Under the pieces are notes generated by a model. It was given only the letters and a program-made list of their open reading frames with translations, was not told the origin of the DNA and ran no database searches. A stretch of DNA of 34,167 bases from Alteromonas sp. ALT199 (lineage in GTDB: Bacteria > Pseudomonadota > Gammaproteobacteria > Enterobacterales > Alteromonadaceae), in contig NZ_JAHHDX010000001.1 of the NCBI RefSeq assembly GCF_018619335.1, positions 1 to 34,167 of the forward strand. The letters run 5' to 3'. The position numbers were made by a program, and so were the translations under genes. Every line of letters begins with the position of its first letter. The first letter of the stretch is position 1. Below, piece after piece: positions 15,477 through 25,000 of the stretch.

Positions 15477-15965
15477 CTATCGCAAAATGGAAAAGATATG
15501 GCTATCGAAAGAACACCCATTTTTATAAATGGCGCGCCTTAATATGGCTTCCTGCTCAAAGCCTGCGCTTAGCAATAACTTTTGCGACCCGTTATTGGAT
15601 GAAAATACACAGGCAAAAATGCGTTCTATATCTGAATGAGCAAAAGTAAAATCAATGATTTGGCGCAGCGCGTCGCGCATAATGCCTCTTCGCCAATGCG
15701 ATGAACAAAGCCAATACCCGACTTCTCCAGACCTTTCATATTCAAAGTTACCTGGGTTAACACCAATACACCCTACTAACTCGCCTTCATACTCAACGGC
15801 TCTTATGAAGCCTTCATTACTGCCCTCTTGCACCCACCATATGGCATCTTCTTTTGTGTAAGGGTAAGGAATTTTTGTCGACAGAAACTGCGTAACCGAC
15901 GGTTGATTCAGAATTTCTACCAGTCTGTCTACATCGCTTATTTCAAAATTTCTTAGTGTTACCAT
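15477..15965 (-). CDS. GNAT-family acetyltransferase (RimJ/RimL-like)
   Basis: The 162-residue protein matches the RimJ/RimL type of GNAT acetyltransferases. The N-terminus VTLRNFEISDVDRLVEILN and the EVGYWLCSSHWRRGIMRDALRQIIDF block are characteristic, the latter holding the acetyl-CoA loop. The closing NGSQKLLLSAGFEQEAILRRAIYKNG is the usual C-terminal part. Relatives acetylate ribosomal protein N-termini, antibiotics or amino acids; the substrate here is unknown. It starts five bases after the SDR gene's stop and is almost certainly cotranscribed with it. Confidence 0.83.
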   Translation of the reverse strand: MVTLRNFEISDVDRLVEILNQPSVTQFLSTKIPYPYTKEDAIWWVQEGSNEGFIRAVEYEGELVGCIGVNPGNFEYERSGEVGYWLCSSHWRRGIMRDALRQIIDFTFAHSDIERIFACVFSSNNGSQKLLLSAGFEQEAILRRAIYKNGCSFDSHIFSILR

Positions 15966-15970
15966 GCGCG

Positions 15971-16702
15971 TTACTTTCCACCTGCTAAATCAACAAACGA
16001 CCCTGTAACATAAGAAGACTGCGATGATAAAAGCCAAGCAATTGCCTGCGCTACTTCGTCAGCCGTGCCTCCCCTCTGCATAGGAATTTGCGAGCGCAAC
16101 CGCTCTACTCTGCCAGGTTCACCTCCATTAGCGTGAATATCGGTTTTAATAAAGCCCGGTCTAACGCTGTTTACACGAATATTCTTTGCGGCCAATTCTA
16201 GTGAAAGCCCTTTTGTTAATGAATCCATTGCTCCTTTCGATGTGGCATAATCTACGTACTCAAAGGGCGCACCTGTGCGAGAGGCTATGGATGAAACGTT
16301 AACTATTGCGCCGCCTTTACCATTTTGTTTGACGAATGCTTTTGAGCACAAAAATGCACTAAGCACATTGGTATTGAGTACTTTTGTGAAACGCTCAGCG
16401 CTAACGTTAATAAGCTCTGTCTTGGTGAATAAAATACCCACATTGTTGACGAGATGTGTTACTTCACCCCATTGACAGTTCACGCACTCAAACATTTTCA
16501 GCACTTGCGCTTCATCAGAGACATCGGCTTTATGGGCAAATGCAACGCCACCACTTTCGGCTATCGACGCGCACACACTGTCCGCAGCTTTTTTATCAGA
16601 TAGATAATTAACACACACTTTATAGCCGCTATTTCCCAACAGGTTTGCAGTTGCAGCACCTATACCGCGGCTTGCCCCTGTAACAATGACTACCTTGCTC
16701 AA
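15971..16702 (-). CDS. SDR-family NAD(P)-dependent oxidoreductase
   Basis: The 243-residue protein is a complete classical short-chain dehydrogenase/reductase. It shows the cofactor motif TGASRGIG at about 8-15, NNVG near residue 88, the catalytic Ser in IVNVSSIASRTG, and the YVDYATSKGA block carrying the YxxxK pair. The C-terminus SYVTGSFVDLAGGK is typical of glucose dehydrogenase or FabG-like members. The physiological substrate cannot be assigned. The start is TTG 16702, with AAGGGA eight bases upstream and no in-frame ATG nearby. It heads a likely transcript with the RimJ/L-like acetyltransferase. Confidence 0.88.
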   Translation of the reverse strand: MSKVVIVTGASRGIGAATANLLGNSGYKVCVNYLSDKKAADSVCASIAESGGVAFAHKADVSDEAQVLKMFECVNCQWGEVTHLVNNVGILFTKTELINVSAERFTKVLNTNVLSAFLCSKAFVKQNGKGGAIVNVSSIASRTGAPFEYVDYATSKGAMDSLTKGLSLELAAKNIRVNSVRPGFIKTDIHANGGEPGRVERLRSQIPMQRGGTADEVAQAIAWLLSSQSSYVTGSFVDLAGGK

Positions 16703-16852
16703 AAATTTATTCCCTTAATCGACCATTAATTGAAACGCATAACGCATAGGACTAACTTACCAGTTGGTTCAGTCATCACAAAGACTTATTACCATTGACA
16801 GGTAAATAGAAAACTTCACAATAGTTCTACTTTGTATCCACTCACGATCATA

Positions 16853-18346
16853 ATGCTGTATCTTTCAGAATTTCAAACAAAGCTGACTAATCAATATATT
16901 ACGCCTGCATTTTCGTTAACACTAAGTAATGAAAAAACACCCTCGCACTACCTTATTGCAGGTAGAAACAGTAGCGGGAAATCGCTCTTGATTTCTGCGC
17001 TTGCAGGTAACGGAAAGGTAGTAAGCGGTAACCGTGAATGTAGTTCGGTTGTTGCAGAAGTATCGGTTTTCAAACAACTGGCGTTAATTGAAGAAGAAAA
17101 ACAAAAAGACAGCGCAGATATTCTCGATGTAATCGCTGAGCCAACGCAGGTTCACGAATTATTCTTACGCACGAATGAGGATTATCAAAATCATCCTTAT
17201 TACAGCGAACTTGCCTCTGCACTAAGAGTTGAGCATTTGCTTGATAGCGCGTTTCTTTCGCTGTCGACAGGAGAAACCCGCAAAATTATTATCATGCTGG
17301 CGTGGTTAAGCGATGCCACTATTATTTTGCTTGATGAACCTTTCGAAGGCTTAGATGTTGAAGCGATTAACGCATTTAGCTGCTTTCTTGTTTCTCAACA
17401 ACAAGCCTCGCTGGTGCTGACCGCCAACAAACTTGCAGACATTCCTGAGGGCCTTCACGCACAACTCATTGTTATGGATGATCTAGCTATTACGTGGAAA
17501 TCTGACGGAGCACTTAACTATGATGACTTGCGCTCAGAATTAAGCACTTGGTTTGCGCTAGAGTCTGATGATATCGATGTACCTGCAGCACTTAATGCTA
17601 ATGACGCAAACGGCAAGGATCAAAACCGCAATGACCAAAATCACAACGGGCAGGACAGTGAACTTGATTCACTACCACATACGTTAATTCAGCTGAATGA
17701 CGGCTTTGTGCGTTTCGATGAACGTACTGTATTTGAAAAGCTTAACTTTACGCTTAATAAAAATGAGCATTGGCAGATAACGGGCCCGAACGGGTCAGGT
17801 AAAACTTGTTTGCTTCAAATGTTCACCGGTGACAACTCCCATTGCTATACTAACGACTTAACTATGTTCGGAATACAACGGGGAACTGGCGAAAGTATAT
17901 GGGATATTAAGAAGCACATTGGAATTATGTCGAATGCGCTGCACATGCAATACAAAGTAAACGCAAGTGTTGAGCATGTGATAATTTCAGGGTTTCACGA
18001 CAGCATTGGTCTGTATACCCGCCCAACGCTAGCAGAGCGAAACGTGGCCGAGCAGTGGCTTGATGTACTGGGTTTAAAACAGAAAAAGAATACACCGTTT
18101 CAATCACTTTCGTTTGGCGACCAACGATTAGTGCTTATTGCACGTTCTATGGTAAAGCACCCAGCCCTGCTTATTTTAGATGAACCCTGTAATGGGTTAG
18201 ACGACTTTAATCGGCAAAAAGCACTTAAGCTTATTGATATATTGGCTAAGGCAGGCACCAGCACACTCTTGTATGTTAATCACAATCTAAAAGAGCGCAT
18301 TCCTAGCATTCACAATACGTTAAATATGAAAGACTATAATGTATAA
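16853..18346 (+). CDS. modF: ModF-like protein with two ABC ATPase domains
   Basis: The about 497-residue protein holds two ABC ATPase domains and no membrane segments. Domain 1 has Walker A GRNSSGKS, signature LSTGETRK and Walker B IILLDEPFEGLD. Domain 2 has Walker A GPNGSGKT, signature LSFGDQR and Walker B LLILDEPCNGLD. It resembles E. coli ModF strongly: the LSTGETRK signature and the SIWDIKKHIG and NDLT-FG blocks are shared or nearly so. ModF is linked to molybdate metabolism, but its precise role is not settled. No modABC lies nearby. A polar Asn/Asp/Gln-rich linker of about 28 residues joins the domains. Start is ATG 16853; an in-frame TTG at 16832 is possible. Confidence 0.88.
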   Translation: MLYLSEFQTKLTNQYITPAFSLTLSNEKTPSHYLIAGRNSSGKSLLISALAGNGKVVSGNRECSSVVAEVSVFKQLALIEEEKQKDSADILDVIAEPTQVHELFLRTNEDYQNHPYYSELASALRVEHLLDSAFLSLSTGETRKIIIMLAWLSDATIILLDEPFEGLDVEAINAFSCFLVSQQQASLVLTANKLADIPEGLHAQLIVMDDLAITWKSDGALNYDDLRSELSTWFALESDDIDVPAALNANDANGKDQNRNDQNHNGQDSELDSLPHTLIQLNDGFVRFDERTVFEKLNFTLNKNEHWQITGPNGSGKTCLLQMFTGDNSHCYTNDLTMFGIQRGTGESIWDIKKHIGIMSNALHMQYKVNASVEHVIISGFHDSIGLYTRPTLAERNVAEQWLDVLGLKQKKNTPFQSLSFGDQRLVLIARSMVKHPALLILDEPCNGLDDFNRQKALKLIDILAKAGTSTLLYVNHNLKERIPSIHNTLNMKDYNV

Positions 18347-18484
18347 GCGCTAGCGTTCTAATTTCCTTGCAGCATCTTTTCAGCGACCTCGATCAATTTA
18401 GATGAGTCGACTTAGAAGGCTTTGTTTTATAGCTACAGATTAATAAAAGTAGCGAGGCTAATTTTTTGGGGGGGGAATGAAAAA

Positions 18485-18527
18485 GGCGCTATCACAAAGG
18501 AAAACTCATGAAAAAGTTGATAGCGCC
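18485..18527 (-). terminator. terminator of the COG0523-DUF1826 operon
   Basis: GGCGCTATCA (18485-18494) and TGATAGCGCC (18518-18527) form a perfect 10-bp stem with a 23-base loop. Read on the minus strand the stem is followed by TTTTTC, as in a rho-independent terminator, about 80 bases after the DUF1826 stop. There is no T-run on the plus strand. The loop is larger than usual. Confidence 0.6.
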
Positions 18528-18624
18528 AAAGAAACGGAGGAAAGATACGATAAAGGCCTTCAAATTACATCTAGCTCTTAATCATTGGGTTGCGCTTTTA
18601 AAATTCACATCGGGTCTAGAGTAA
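18508..18624 (+). CDS. possible small basic peptide (38 residues)
   Basis: An ATG at 18508 is preceded by AAAGGA at good spacing and opens a 38-codon frame ending with TAA. The predicted peptide starts MKKLIAPKKRRKD and is very basic in its first half, then more hydrophobic (FKLHLALNHWVALLKF). I recognise no family. It lies inside a terminator hairpin loop and overlaps the 3' end of the convergent DUF1826 gene by 20 bases, which argues for chance. The good ribosome binding site is the only support. Confidence 0.2.
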   Translation: MKKLIAPKKRRKDTIKAFKLHLALNHWVALLKFTSGLE

Positions 18625-19288
18625 GCAGAACACGTTGAGTATTTGGCTGCACTCTGCAAGACCGGTGTACTGCAGCGAACTCTTCATGACCTTGCCAGGA
18701 CTTTCCTTTAAGTAAACCCACATCAAATGCATTCATCTGCCTAACGCTGCTTTCTTGGTAACACTGCCCTAGCCTGTTTTTTGAAAGTCCATGGGCATTT
18801 TCTCCCCCTAAACCAATCATTGGGCTGGTAACCACACTTTCTATTGGCAGCCACTCGGTGCCTTCGCCCAAGTAGGTATTCACCAGTCGAACAGGTATAT
18901 TGTCTACGTGAAAGCTTGGGCACATCGCCGATGAGAGAGGCACTAGCCTTACGCCAACACTGTCACAATCAAATAGCGTTGTTAGCATGTCGGACAGCAG
19001 ATAAATATCATCAATGGCGGCTTGTTTTCCGACGTTGCTTTGTGCGTTTGGTAAAAGCGTGGCAATTTCCTCTCTTAAAGAAGCCATAGAAAACACACCA
19101 CGAATACCCATTCCTAATGATTTAAAAACCTCGCTATAATATTGCGAGATGAGCGGCGCTTCGGGTCGATTCCATACCGCAACGCTAATCCCTTCGTCAA
19201 AAATATCACCTAACACCATAGCGTCGACGCTTGAGCGCCAAGAGTTGGTGTGTTCAAAGATAGTATTGTGGTCTTGTAACACCTGCAT
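18605..19288 (-). CDS. DUF1826 family protein, linked to a zinc-responsive COG0523 gene
   Basis: The 227-residue product matches DUF1826: CPSFHVDNIPVRLVNTYLG, GTEWLPIESV, and the closing block with LLKGKSWQGHEEFAAVHRS and VLLTLD. DUF1826 genes commonly accompany COG0523 (CobW-like) genes. The residues His127-x-Asp129, His208 and Arg219 (H-x10-R) copy the spacing of the metal and 2-oxoglutarate ligands of Fe(II)/2OG oxygenases; this is my inference, not an established function. I chose ATG 19288, one base after the upstream gene's TAG stop, since longer versions overlap that gene by 47 bases. Tight coupling with the COG0523 gene and the shared Zur box imply expression during zinc limitation. 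Confidence 0.82.
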   Translation of the reverse strand: MQVLQDHNTIFEHTNSWRSSVDAMVLGDIFDEGISVAVWNRPEAPLISQYYSEVFKSLGMGIRGVFSMASLREEIATLLPNAQSNVGKQAAIDDIYLLSDMLTTLFDCDSVGVRLVPLSSAMCPSFHVDNIPVRLVNTYLGEGTEWLPIESVVTSPMIGLGGENAHGLSKNRLGQCYQESSVRQMNAFDVGLLKGKSWQGHEEFAAVHRSCRVQPNTQRVLLTLDPM

Positions 19289-19289
19289 A

Positions 19290-20492
19290 CTAATGCTCCC
19301 ACGCAGGAAATGGGTCAGGCATTTCAGCCCAAACATGATGGCCTTGAATCAGCTGCTCGTCAGTTAACAAGCAACTATCTAAGCGCTCAATAATGTCTTC
19401 CTTATTGAGCCCTTGCCCGATGAACACCAATTCTTGACGCATATCACCAAAGGGCTCCATCCATTGTTCTTCAATGGCTTTAAGGTATTCAGGATCTTCA
19501 GGCCACTGTTCTTTGGGTACGGCTTTCCAAAACAGTCCAGCAGCCCCGTATCTCGCAATACCGCCCGCTTGGCTCCAACTGCCTGCAAGCTGTGGGCGTG
19601 TTGCTAACCAGAAAAAGCCTTTTGAACGAATTAATTTGCCAGCTATTTCTTTACTATGTAGAAAATCATAAAACTTCTGCGGGTCAAACGGACGTCGTGC
19701 TTCGTACGAAAAGCTGCTGATACCAAACTCTTCGGTTTCTGGCACGTGTTCGCCACGCATTTCTTTTAACCAACCCGGCGATTGCTGAGCGCGCTCAAAG
19801 CTAAAACGCCCCGTGTTTAGCACCTTATCTAAAGGTACTTTCCCATGCTCAATAGGAACTTGAATAGCCTCGGTATTGAGAGTTTGAAGGATACTTTTAA
19901 GGCGAGCCAAATCTTCTTCAGAAACCAAGTCAGTTTTGCTTATTAGCAAAATATCAGCGAATTCCACTTGCTCGACCAATAAATCAGCAACGCTTCGCTC
20001 GTCTTCTTCACCTAAACTTTCGCCTACTTCGTTAAGGAACTTAGCTTCGTCATAATCTTTTAGAAAATTTAATGCATCAACAACCGTGACCATGGTATCG
20101 AGGCGAGAAATTTCCGATAAGCTTTTACCCTCTTCGTCAGCAAATGTAAAAGTCTCAGCCACCGGCAAAGGCTCTGAAATACCTGTGGACTCGATTACCA
20201 AGTAATCATACTTACCTTCGTGCGCTAAACGTTCTATCTCTTCAAGTAAATCTTCTCGCAATGTACAGCAAATACAGCCATTGCTCATTTCAACCAGCTT
20301 TTCTTCGGCTCGATTAAAACTAACCTCATTTTTGACGGTAGCGGCATCAATATTGATCTCACTCATATCGTTAACAATAACCGCTACTCTTAATCCATCA
20401 CGATTATTTAGAATATGGTTTAAAACCGTGGTTTTACCGGCGCCTAAGAAGCCTGATAGTACGGTCACTGGAAGCTGAGTTTGAATAGACAT
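19290..20492 (-). CDS. COG0523 (CobW/ZigA-type) zinc-related GTPase metallochaperone
   Basis: The 400-residue protein belongs to the G3E/COG0523 GTPases. It has Walker A GFLGAGKT at 14-21, the metal-binding CxCC motif CICC at 73-76, ESTGISEP as the switch/Walker B region, and SKTD for guanine recognition. The C-terminal CobW_C domain ends with QWMEPFGDMRQELVFIGQGL, a block typical of the ZigA/YciC subgroup that works under zinc starvation. These proteins are thought to deliver Zn(II) to client enzymes at the cost of GTP. The ATG at 20492 has GAG upstream; an in-frame TTG at 20504 is less likely. A near-consensus Zur box lies 42-54 bases upstream, and the DUF1826 gene follows after one base. 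Confidence 0.92.
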   Translation of the reverse strand: MSIQTQLPVTVLSGFLGAGKTTVLNHILNNRDGLRVAVIVNDMSEINIDAATVKNEVSFNRAEEKLVEMSNGCICCTLREDLLEEIERLAHEGKYDYLVIESTGISEPLPVAETFTFADEEGKSLSEISRLDTMVTVVDALNFLKDYDEAKFLNEVGESLGEEDERSVADLLVEQVEFADILLISKTDLVSEEDLARLKSILQTLNTEAIQVPIEHGKVPLDKVLNTGRFSFERAQQSPGWLKEMRGEHVPETEEFGISSFSYEARRPFDPQKFYDFLHSKEIAGKLIRSKGFFWLATRPQLAGSWSQAGGIARYGAAGLFWKAVPKEQWPEDPEYLKAIEEQWMEPFGDMRQELVFIGQGLNKEDIIERLDSCLLTDEQLIQGHHVWAEMPDPFPAWEH

Positions 20493-20530
20493 AACGACTC
20501 GCAAATTTCATTTTCATCTCTAATTCACAT

Positions 20531-20550
20531 AATGTTATAACATAACACTT
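20531..20550. promoter_or_regulatory. Zur box upstream of the COG0523 gene
   Basis: GTTATAACATAAC at 20534-20546 matches the Zur core GTTATANTATAAC at all but one defined position, and flanking AAT/ACT bases extend the similarity. It overlaps a plausible -10 (TATAAC on the minus strand) of the COG0523-DUF1826 operon. Zur represses such genes when zinc is sufficient, so the operon should be induced by zinc depletion. The other neighbour converges on this spacer from its 3' end and cannot be a target. Confidence 0.85.
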
Positions 20551-20673
20551 AGAATGAAAATAACGACATGACTAATTCATTACGAAACGCCAGTAATACC
20601 CAGCAAAAATAGTTATCGACAATGGTTTCGAATAAAAGAGCCAGTACCCTTTCAAAACTGAAATGCACTGTAC

Positions 20674-21981
20674 TTAAACAAACCGCAAAACTAAGGAAAT
20701 AATAACGCCTGTTACGATAAGCTGAACTAAGCAAAAACCCATTATATCTTTGGCTTTTAGGCCCGCTATGGCAAGAACTGGTAGTGCCCAAAACGGCTGA
20801 ATTAAGTTCGTCCAAGCATCACCCCACGCCACTGCCATTGCTACCCTATTTACTTCCGCACCCAGTTCAGCGGCAGCAGGTAAGATTACAGGGGCTTGCA
20901 CCGCCCACTGCCCTCCTCCCGAAGGTACGAAAATATTAACAATGCCTGCACTAATAAAACTCCACACTGGTAGCGACTCTGCAGATGCAAAACTAATTAG
21001 CCATTCTGACATGGTTTGCGCTAATCCAGATTGCACCATAACCGCCATAATGCCAGCATAAAATGGAAACTGTATAACAATACCGCTGCCGCCCTGGACG
21101 GCTTGCTGCAAGCTATGCAATACATTGCGTGGCGTACCGTGAAGGACAATAGCAAGGAAAAGAAATAACGTATTAACGTTGTTTAGGTTTAACCCGCCGC
21201 CCGAAATAAAATAGTTCGCAAGATAAGCAAGCCCAGCGAAACCGACAAGTAAACCAAGAGCTTTGCTGTTTTCCAGTTTATCTGCGGGTCTTTCGTTTAC
21301 TGCTGAAGGTAAAGCATCGTCTTGTAGCTTTGAGCTATCAATAATTACGCTTTCAGATTTGGGAGGTAGCATTAAGCGATTCACAAGGGGAATAACTACA
21401 AACATAGTTGCCAACAACAGTAAGTTGAAGTTGCTAAAAATAGTCTCGCTGGTACCAATTACGCCTATTTGCGCCTCTGAAAAATGGCCCGGTGTTGCAA
21501 TAGTTAACGGTACAGAGCCCGCCAAGCCACCATGCCATACAATAAAACCTGAATATGCACTTGCCACTAAAAGCCGGTAATCTACCGACACTTTTCTAGC
21601 AAGTGCTTTGGCAAACAGCGCACCTACCACTAGCCCAAAGCCCCAGTTTATCCAGCTTGCTGTAAGCGATACTAGAGTAACCAATACAATAGCGCTTCCC
21701 GGGCTTTTGGCTAGACGCGCGAGGTTTTCGAGCAGTGTTTTAACTAGCGGCGTGCATGCCAGCATAAACCCGGTTACCAACACCAAGAGCATTTGCATTG
21801 AAAAGGTTAGCAACCCCCAGAAGCCGTCTCCCCACTGTTGAATGGTTGTAAGCGGAGATTGGTCTTGAATGATCACCGCAAAGACAAGCGTTATAAGCGT
21901 CAACAATAAAACGAAAATATAGGGATCGGGAAGATATCTTTCGACGAGTTTTACGAAGGGTTTTGACGCACGTTTTAGCAT
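20674..21981 (-). CDS. short-chain fatty acid transporter (AtoE family)
   Basis: The about 435-residue protein is highly hydrophobic, with about ten or more membrane segments, and matches the AtoE/TIGR00366 family. Diagnostic blocks are YLPDPYIFVLLLTLITLVFA at the N-terminus, SWINWGFGLVVGALFAKALAR, GFIVWHGGLAGSVPLTIATPGH, NIFVPSGGGQWAVQAPVILPAA, and AVAWGDAWTNLIQPFWALPVLAIAGL. E. coli AtoE takes up short-chain acids such as acetoacetate or butyrate. No atoDAB genes are nearby, so the substrate here is inferred from family only. I chose ATG 21981, with GAGAG six bases upstream, over GTG 21993. It lies 67 bases downstream of the hybrid kinase gene on the same strand, so the two could be cotranscribed. 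Confidence 0.88.
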   Translation of the reverse strand: MLKRASKPFVKLVERYLPDPYIFVLLLTLITLVFAVIIQDQSPLTTIQQWGDGFWGLLTFSMQMLLVLVTGFMLACTPLVKTLLENLARLAKSPGSAIVLVTLVSLTASWINWGFGLVVGALFAKALARKVSVDYRLLVASAYSGFIVWHGGLAGSVPLTIATPGHFSEAQIGVIGTSETIFSNFNLLLLATMFVVIPLVNRLMLPPKSESVIIDSSKLQDDALPSAVNERPADKLENSKALGLLVGFAGLAYLANYFISGGGLNLNNVNTLFLFLAIVLHGTPRNVLHSLQQAVQGGSGIVIQFPFYAGIMAVMVQSGLAQTMSEWLISFASAESLPVWSFISAGIVNIFVPSGGGQWAVQAPVILPAAAELGAEVNRVAMAVAWGDAWTNLIQPFWALPVLAIAGLKAKDIMGFCLVQLIVTGVIISLVLRFV

Positions 21982-22048
21982 TAACGCTCTCACAACTTGT
22001 TAAAAACTTGTTGCATGTTAACGCGTTTTGTTTAGCGTTGGCGAGGGG

Positions 22049-25000
22049 CTAATTTAAATTGTTAAGCCACTTTTGTAAGGTTGAGGTTACTTTTTGATGG
22101 TCTATGGGCTTCGTAAGAAAATCGTCCATACCCGCTTCCATGCACATATCTTTGTCGTTCTGCATGGCATTTGCTGTCATTGCGATAATGGGCGTGCTTT
22201 TGTAAACATCTCCCGCCGCACCAAGACGAATGAGCCTTGTAGCTTCCATCCCGTCCATTTCCGGCATCTGGCAGTCCATGAGTATAGCGTCATAAAGCGT
22301 ATTAAGTTGGTTTTGCTTTAACAACTCCAAAGCTTCTTTGCCATTGTTAGCGACTTCTATTTCATATCCCTCACATTGAAGAACATTGACGGCAACAATT
22401 TGATTAATAGCATTGTCCTCTACCAACAGAATTCGTTTAGCATCGTCTTGAGAACCCCGTTTAACATCTCCTATTGCAGTTATAACTTCACCAGAGTTCT
22501 GCTCTGCAACATCCACATCGAGATTTTGAAAATGTTTGCGGTTTTGCTTTTTAGGCATGCCCGCCGTTTTTTCTAATATTCGAAGCAAATCTGACGTCGT
22601 TATAGGCTTGGGGAGAACTTCATCAATTGCTAGCCCACCAAATTCCTCATAGCTGTTTACGTCGCTTAGTTGAGTCATAAGAATCACATAGGTTTGCTTA
22701 AGCTTATCAATACCCTCAAGGCTTCGATAATGATTAACTTGCGCTTCATCGTTCACTATTTTATCCAAAAACAGAATATCAACATGAGGCTTGCTTTGAT
22801 CGCTATCGCCATCACCTAAATACTGGGCCTTCGCTTCTTCCATTGATGACGCGGTCAACGTATTTACTCCCCAAAGCCTAAGCTGGTTTTGCATAGCGTT
22901 TCTTGTAGACGCTTTGTCGTCAACAATTAAGCAACACATGTTTTTTTTGGCCAGTGTAGGAAGCACTGTCTTAGGTATTTCTGAACGATTAACCTGACAT
23001 GCCACTTTAAAGCAGCTTCCTTTGCCAAGTTCTGACGTTACGTTTATGTCTCCGCCTAATAACTGACACAGCTTTTTAGTGATACTTAAGCCAAGCCCAG
23101 TGCCTCCAAAGCGCCTTGTGGTTGAAGCGTCTACCTGAGTAAACGCGTCAAACATGTGGCTAAGTTTTGAAGAAGGAATGCCTATGCCCGTGTCTTTTAC
23201 CGTTAACTGGAGCACGGCTTCATTATCAGCGTTACTTGGGAGTAACTCTGCAATGATGAATATCTCTCCTTGCTCGGTAAATTTAACAGCATTACTTAAA
23301 AGGTTAGTCAGAATTTGTTGTATTCGGCTTGGATCTGACTTTATCGTTGCTTCGCTGATGGCGGAAACATCCACAATAACTTCTAGGCCCTTTTCTTGGG
23401 CTGAATGCGCTACCGATAGAGCAATACTTTCCACCAACCCTCTTACGTCAAAATCTACCGATTCAAGCTCAAGTTTTCCCGCCTCTATCTTCGAGAAATC
23501 TAAAATATCATTGATGAGGACTAACAAGGAGTTAGCACTTGACCTTGCAATATTCACACGCTGATGCTGCTCTGCCGTCAATGCACTTTTATTCAACAGG
23601 CCTAGCATACCGAGTACACCGTTCATTGGCGTTCTAATTTCGTGACTCATATTTGCAAGAAACTCCGATTTTAAATTCGTTGCTTCTTCAGCCCTTTCAA
23701 GTGCCAGCTTTAGGTCACTCGCTTGCGCTTTAAGCGATGCTGTTTTTTCGGATACCTGTTGTTCTAGCGTTTGGACAAAACGCTTTTGCTTAGTAATTTC
23801 TGTTTGCTGCAAACGCGTACGCAAATAAATCACTAAAACAACGATACCCAACAAAAATAAGCCGTAGATAGTATACGCCCACCAGGTTTTCCAAGGTGCG
23901 GCAGCCACATGCAAATTTAAAGAAAGGGTTTCATTTCCCCAATCTCCATTCGGCTTCATAGCTTTTACGAGTAACTTGTAGTCCCCCCCATTTAAATTGG
24001 TAAACGACACCGAAGTATGATTGCCAATATCAATCCACTGCTCATCATATCCTTGTAATTTATACGCAAAGTGTGCACGCTTAGGGGCCGAAAAATCTAG
24101 CAGCGCAAAATCTAAAGAGAAAAAGTAATCTTCATACGAAAGGTCAATATCGGTAATATAGGAAAGCGGCTTATTTAGCTTCACCCTCTCCCCCATTTTA
24201 TTGAAGCCAGTAAGCACTATTTTGGAATCAACGATGTCTACCTTTCCCTTTGTGTACTCGAAGTATTCTATGCCCCGTTGACTGCTGGTGAAAAAGGTAT
24301 TTTCACCCGCTCTTAGCAAGCTGTTGGAGTAAAAGTTTTTACCTGCCAAGTCTATAGTGCTGTTGTAGCTAATGACACTTTGCGTGTCAGGGTTGTAAAG
24401 AAAAACACCTTTATTGGTAGTAAGCCACAACTGACCCTCATCTCCATCTGCAATAGCGCGAATTAAGGATGTAGGAAGGCCGTTTTGCTCACTAAAATAC
24501 TCAATCGAATTGGACTGAGGAATAAATTGAAACATTCCTTTTTGCGTCGCTATCCAAATTTGCCCAGAACTTGTTTCGTGGATATCTTCCACGATACTAT
24601 CTACTAAATTAACTAACTGACTTTCGCTGTCGCCAACGTTAATAAAACGACTACTTTCATTCGACCACAAGTTTATGCCTTTGCCAGTACCCACCCACAT
24701 ATTGCCTTTCGAGTCTTTTAAAATAGTGTGTATTTCAGGGTGAGTTAAACCGTCTTTTCTAGTCAGATGCCTGAATTTCCGAGAATTTTTGTTGTAGACA
24801 TAAATACCGTGTTTATATGTTCCTATCCACACATTGCCTTCATCATCTAGCTCAAGAGCCCTAAACTCTCGAAACTGCCGATAACTACTGTCAGTCTTCG
24901 GGTATTCAATGCGACTTACAGTATTGCTAACTCTATCAACTTGAACGATATAGTCGTCTTGTGCAACCCATAACAATCCATCATTGTCAGACACTATAAT

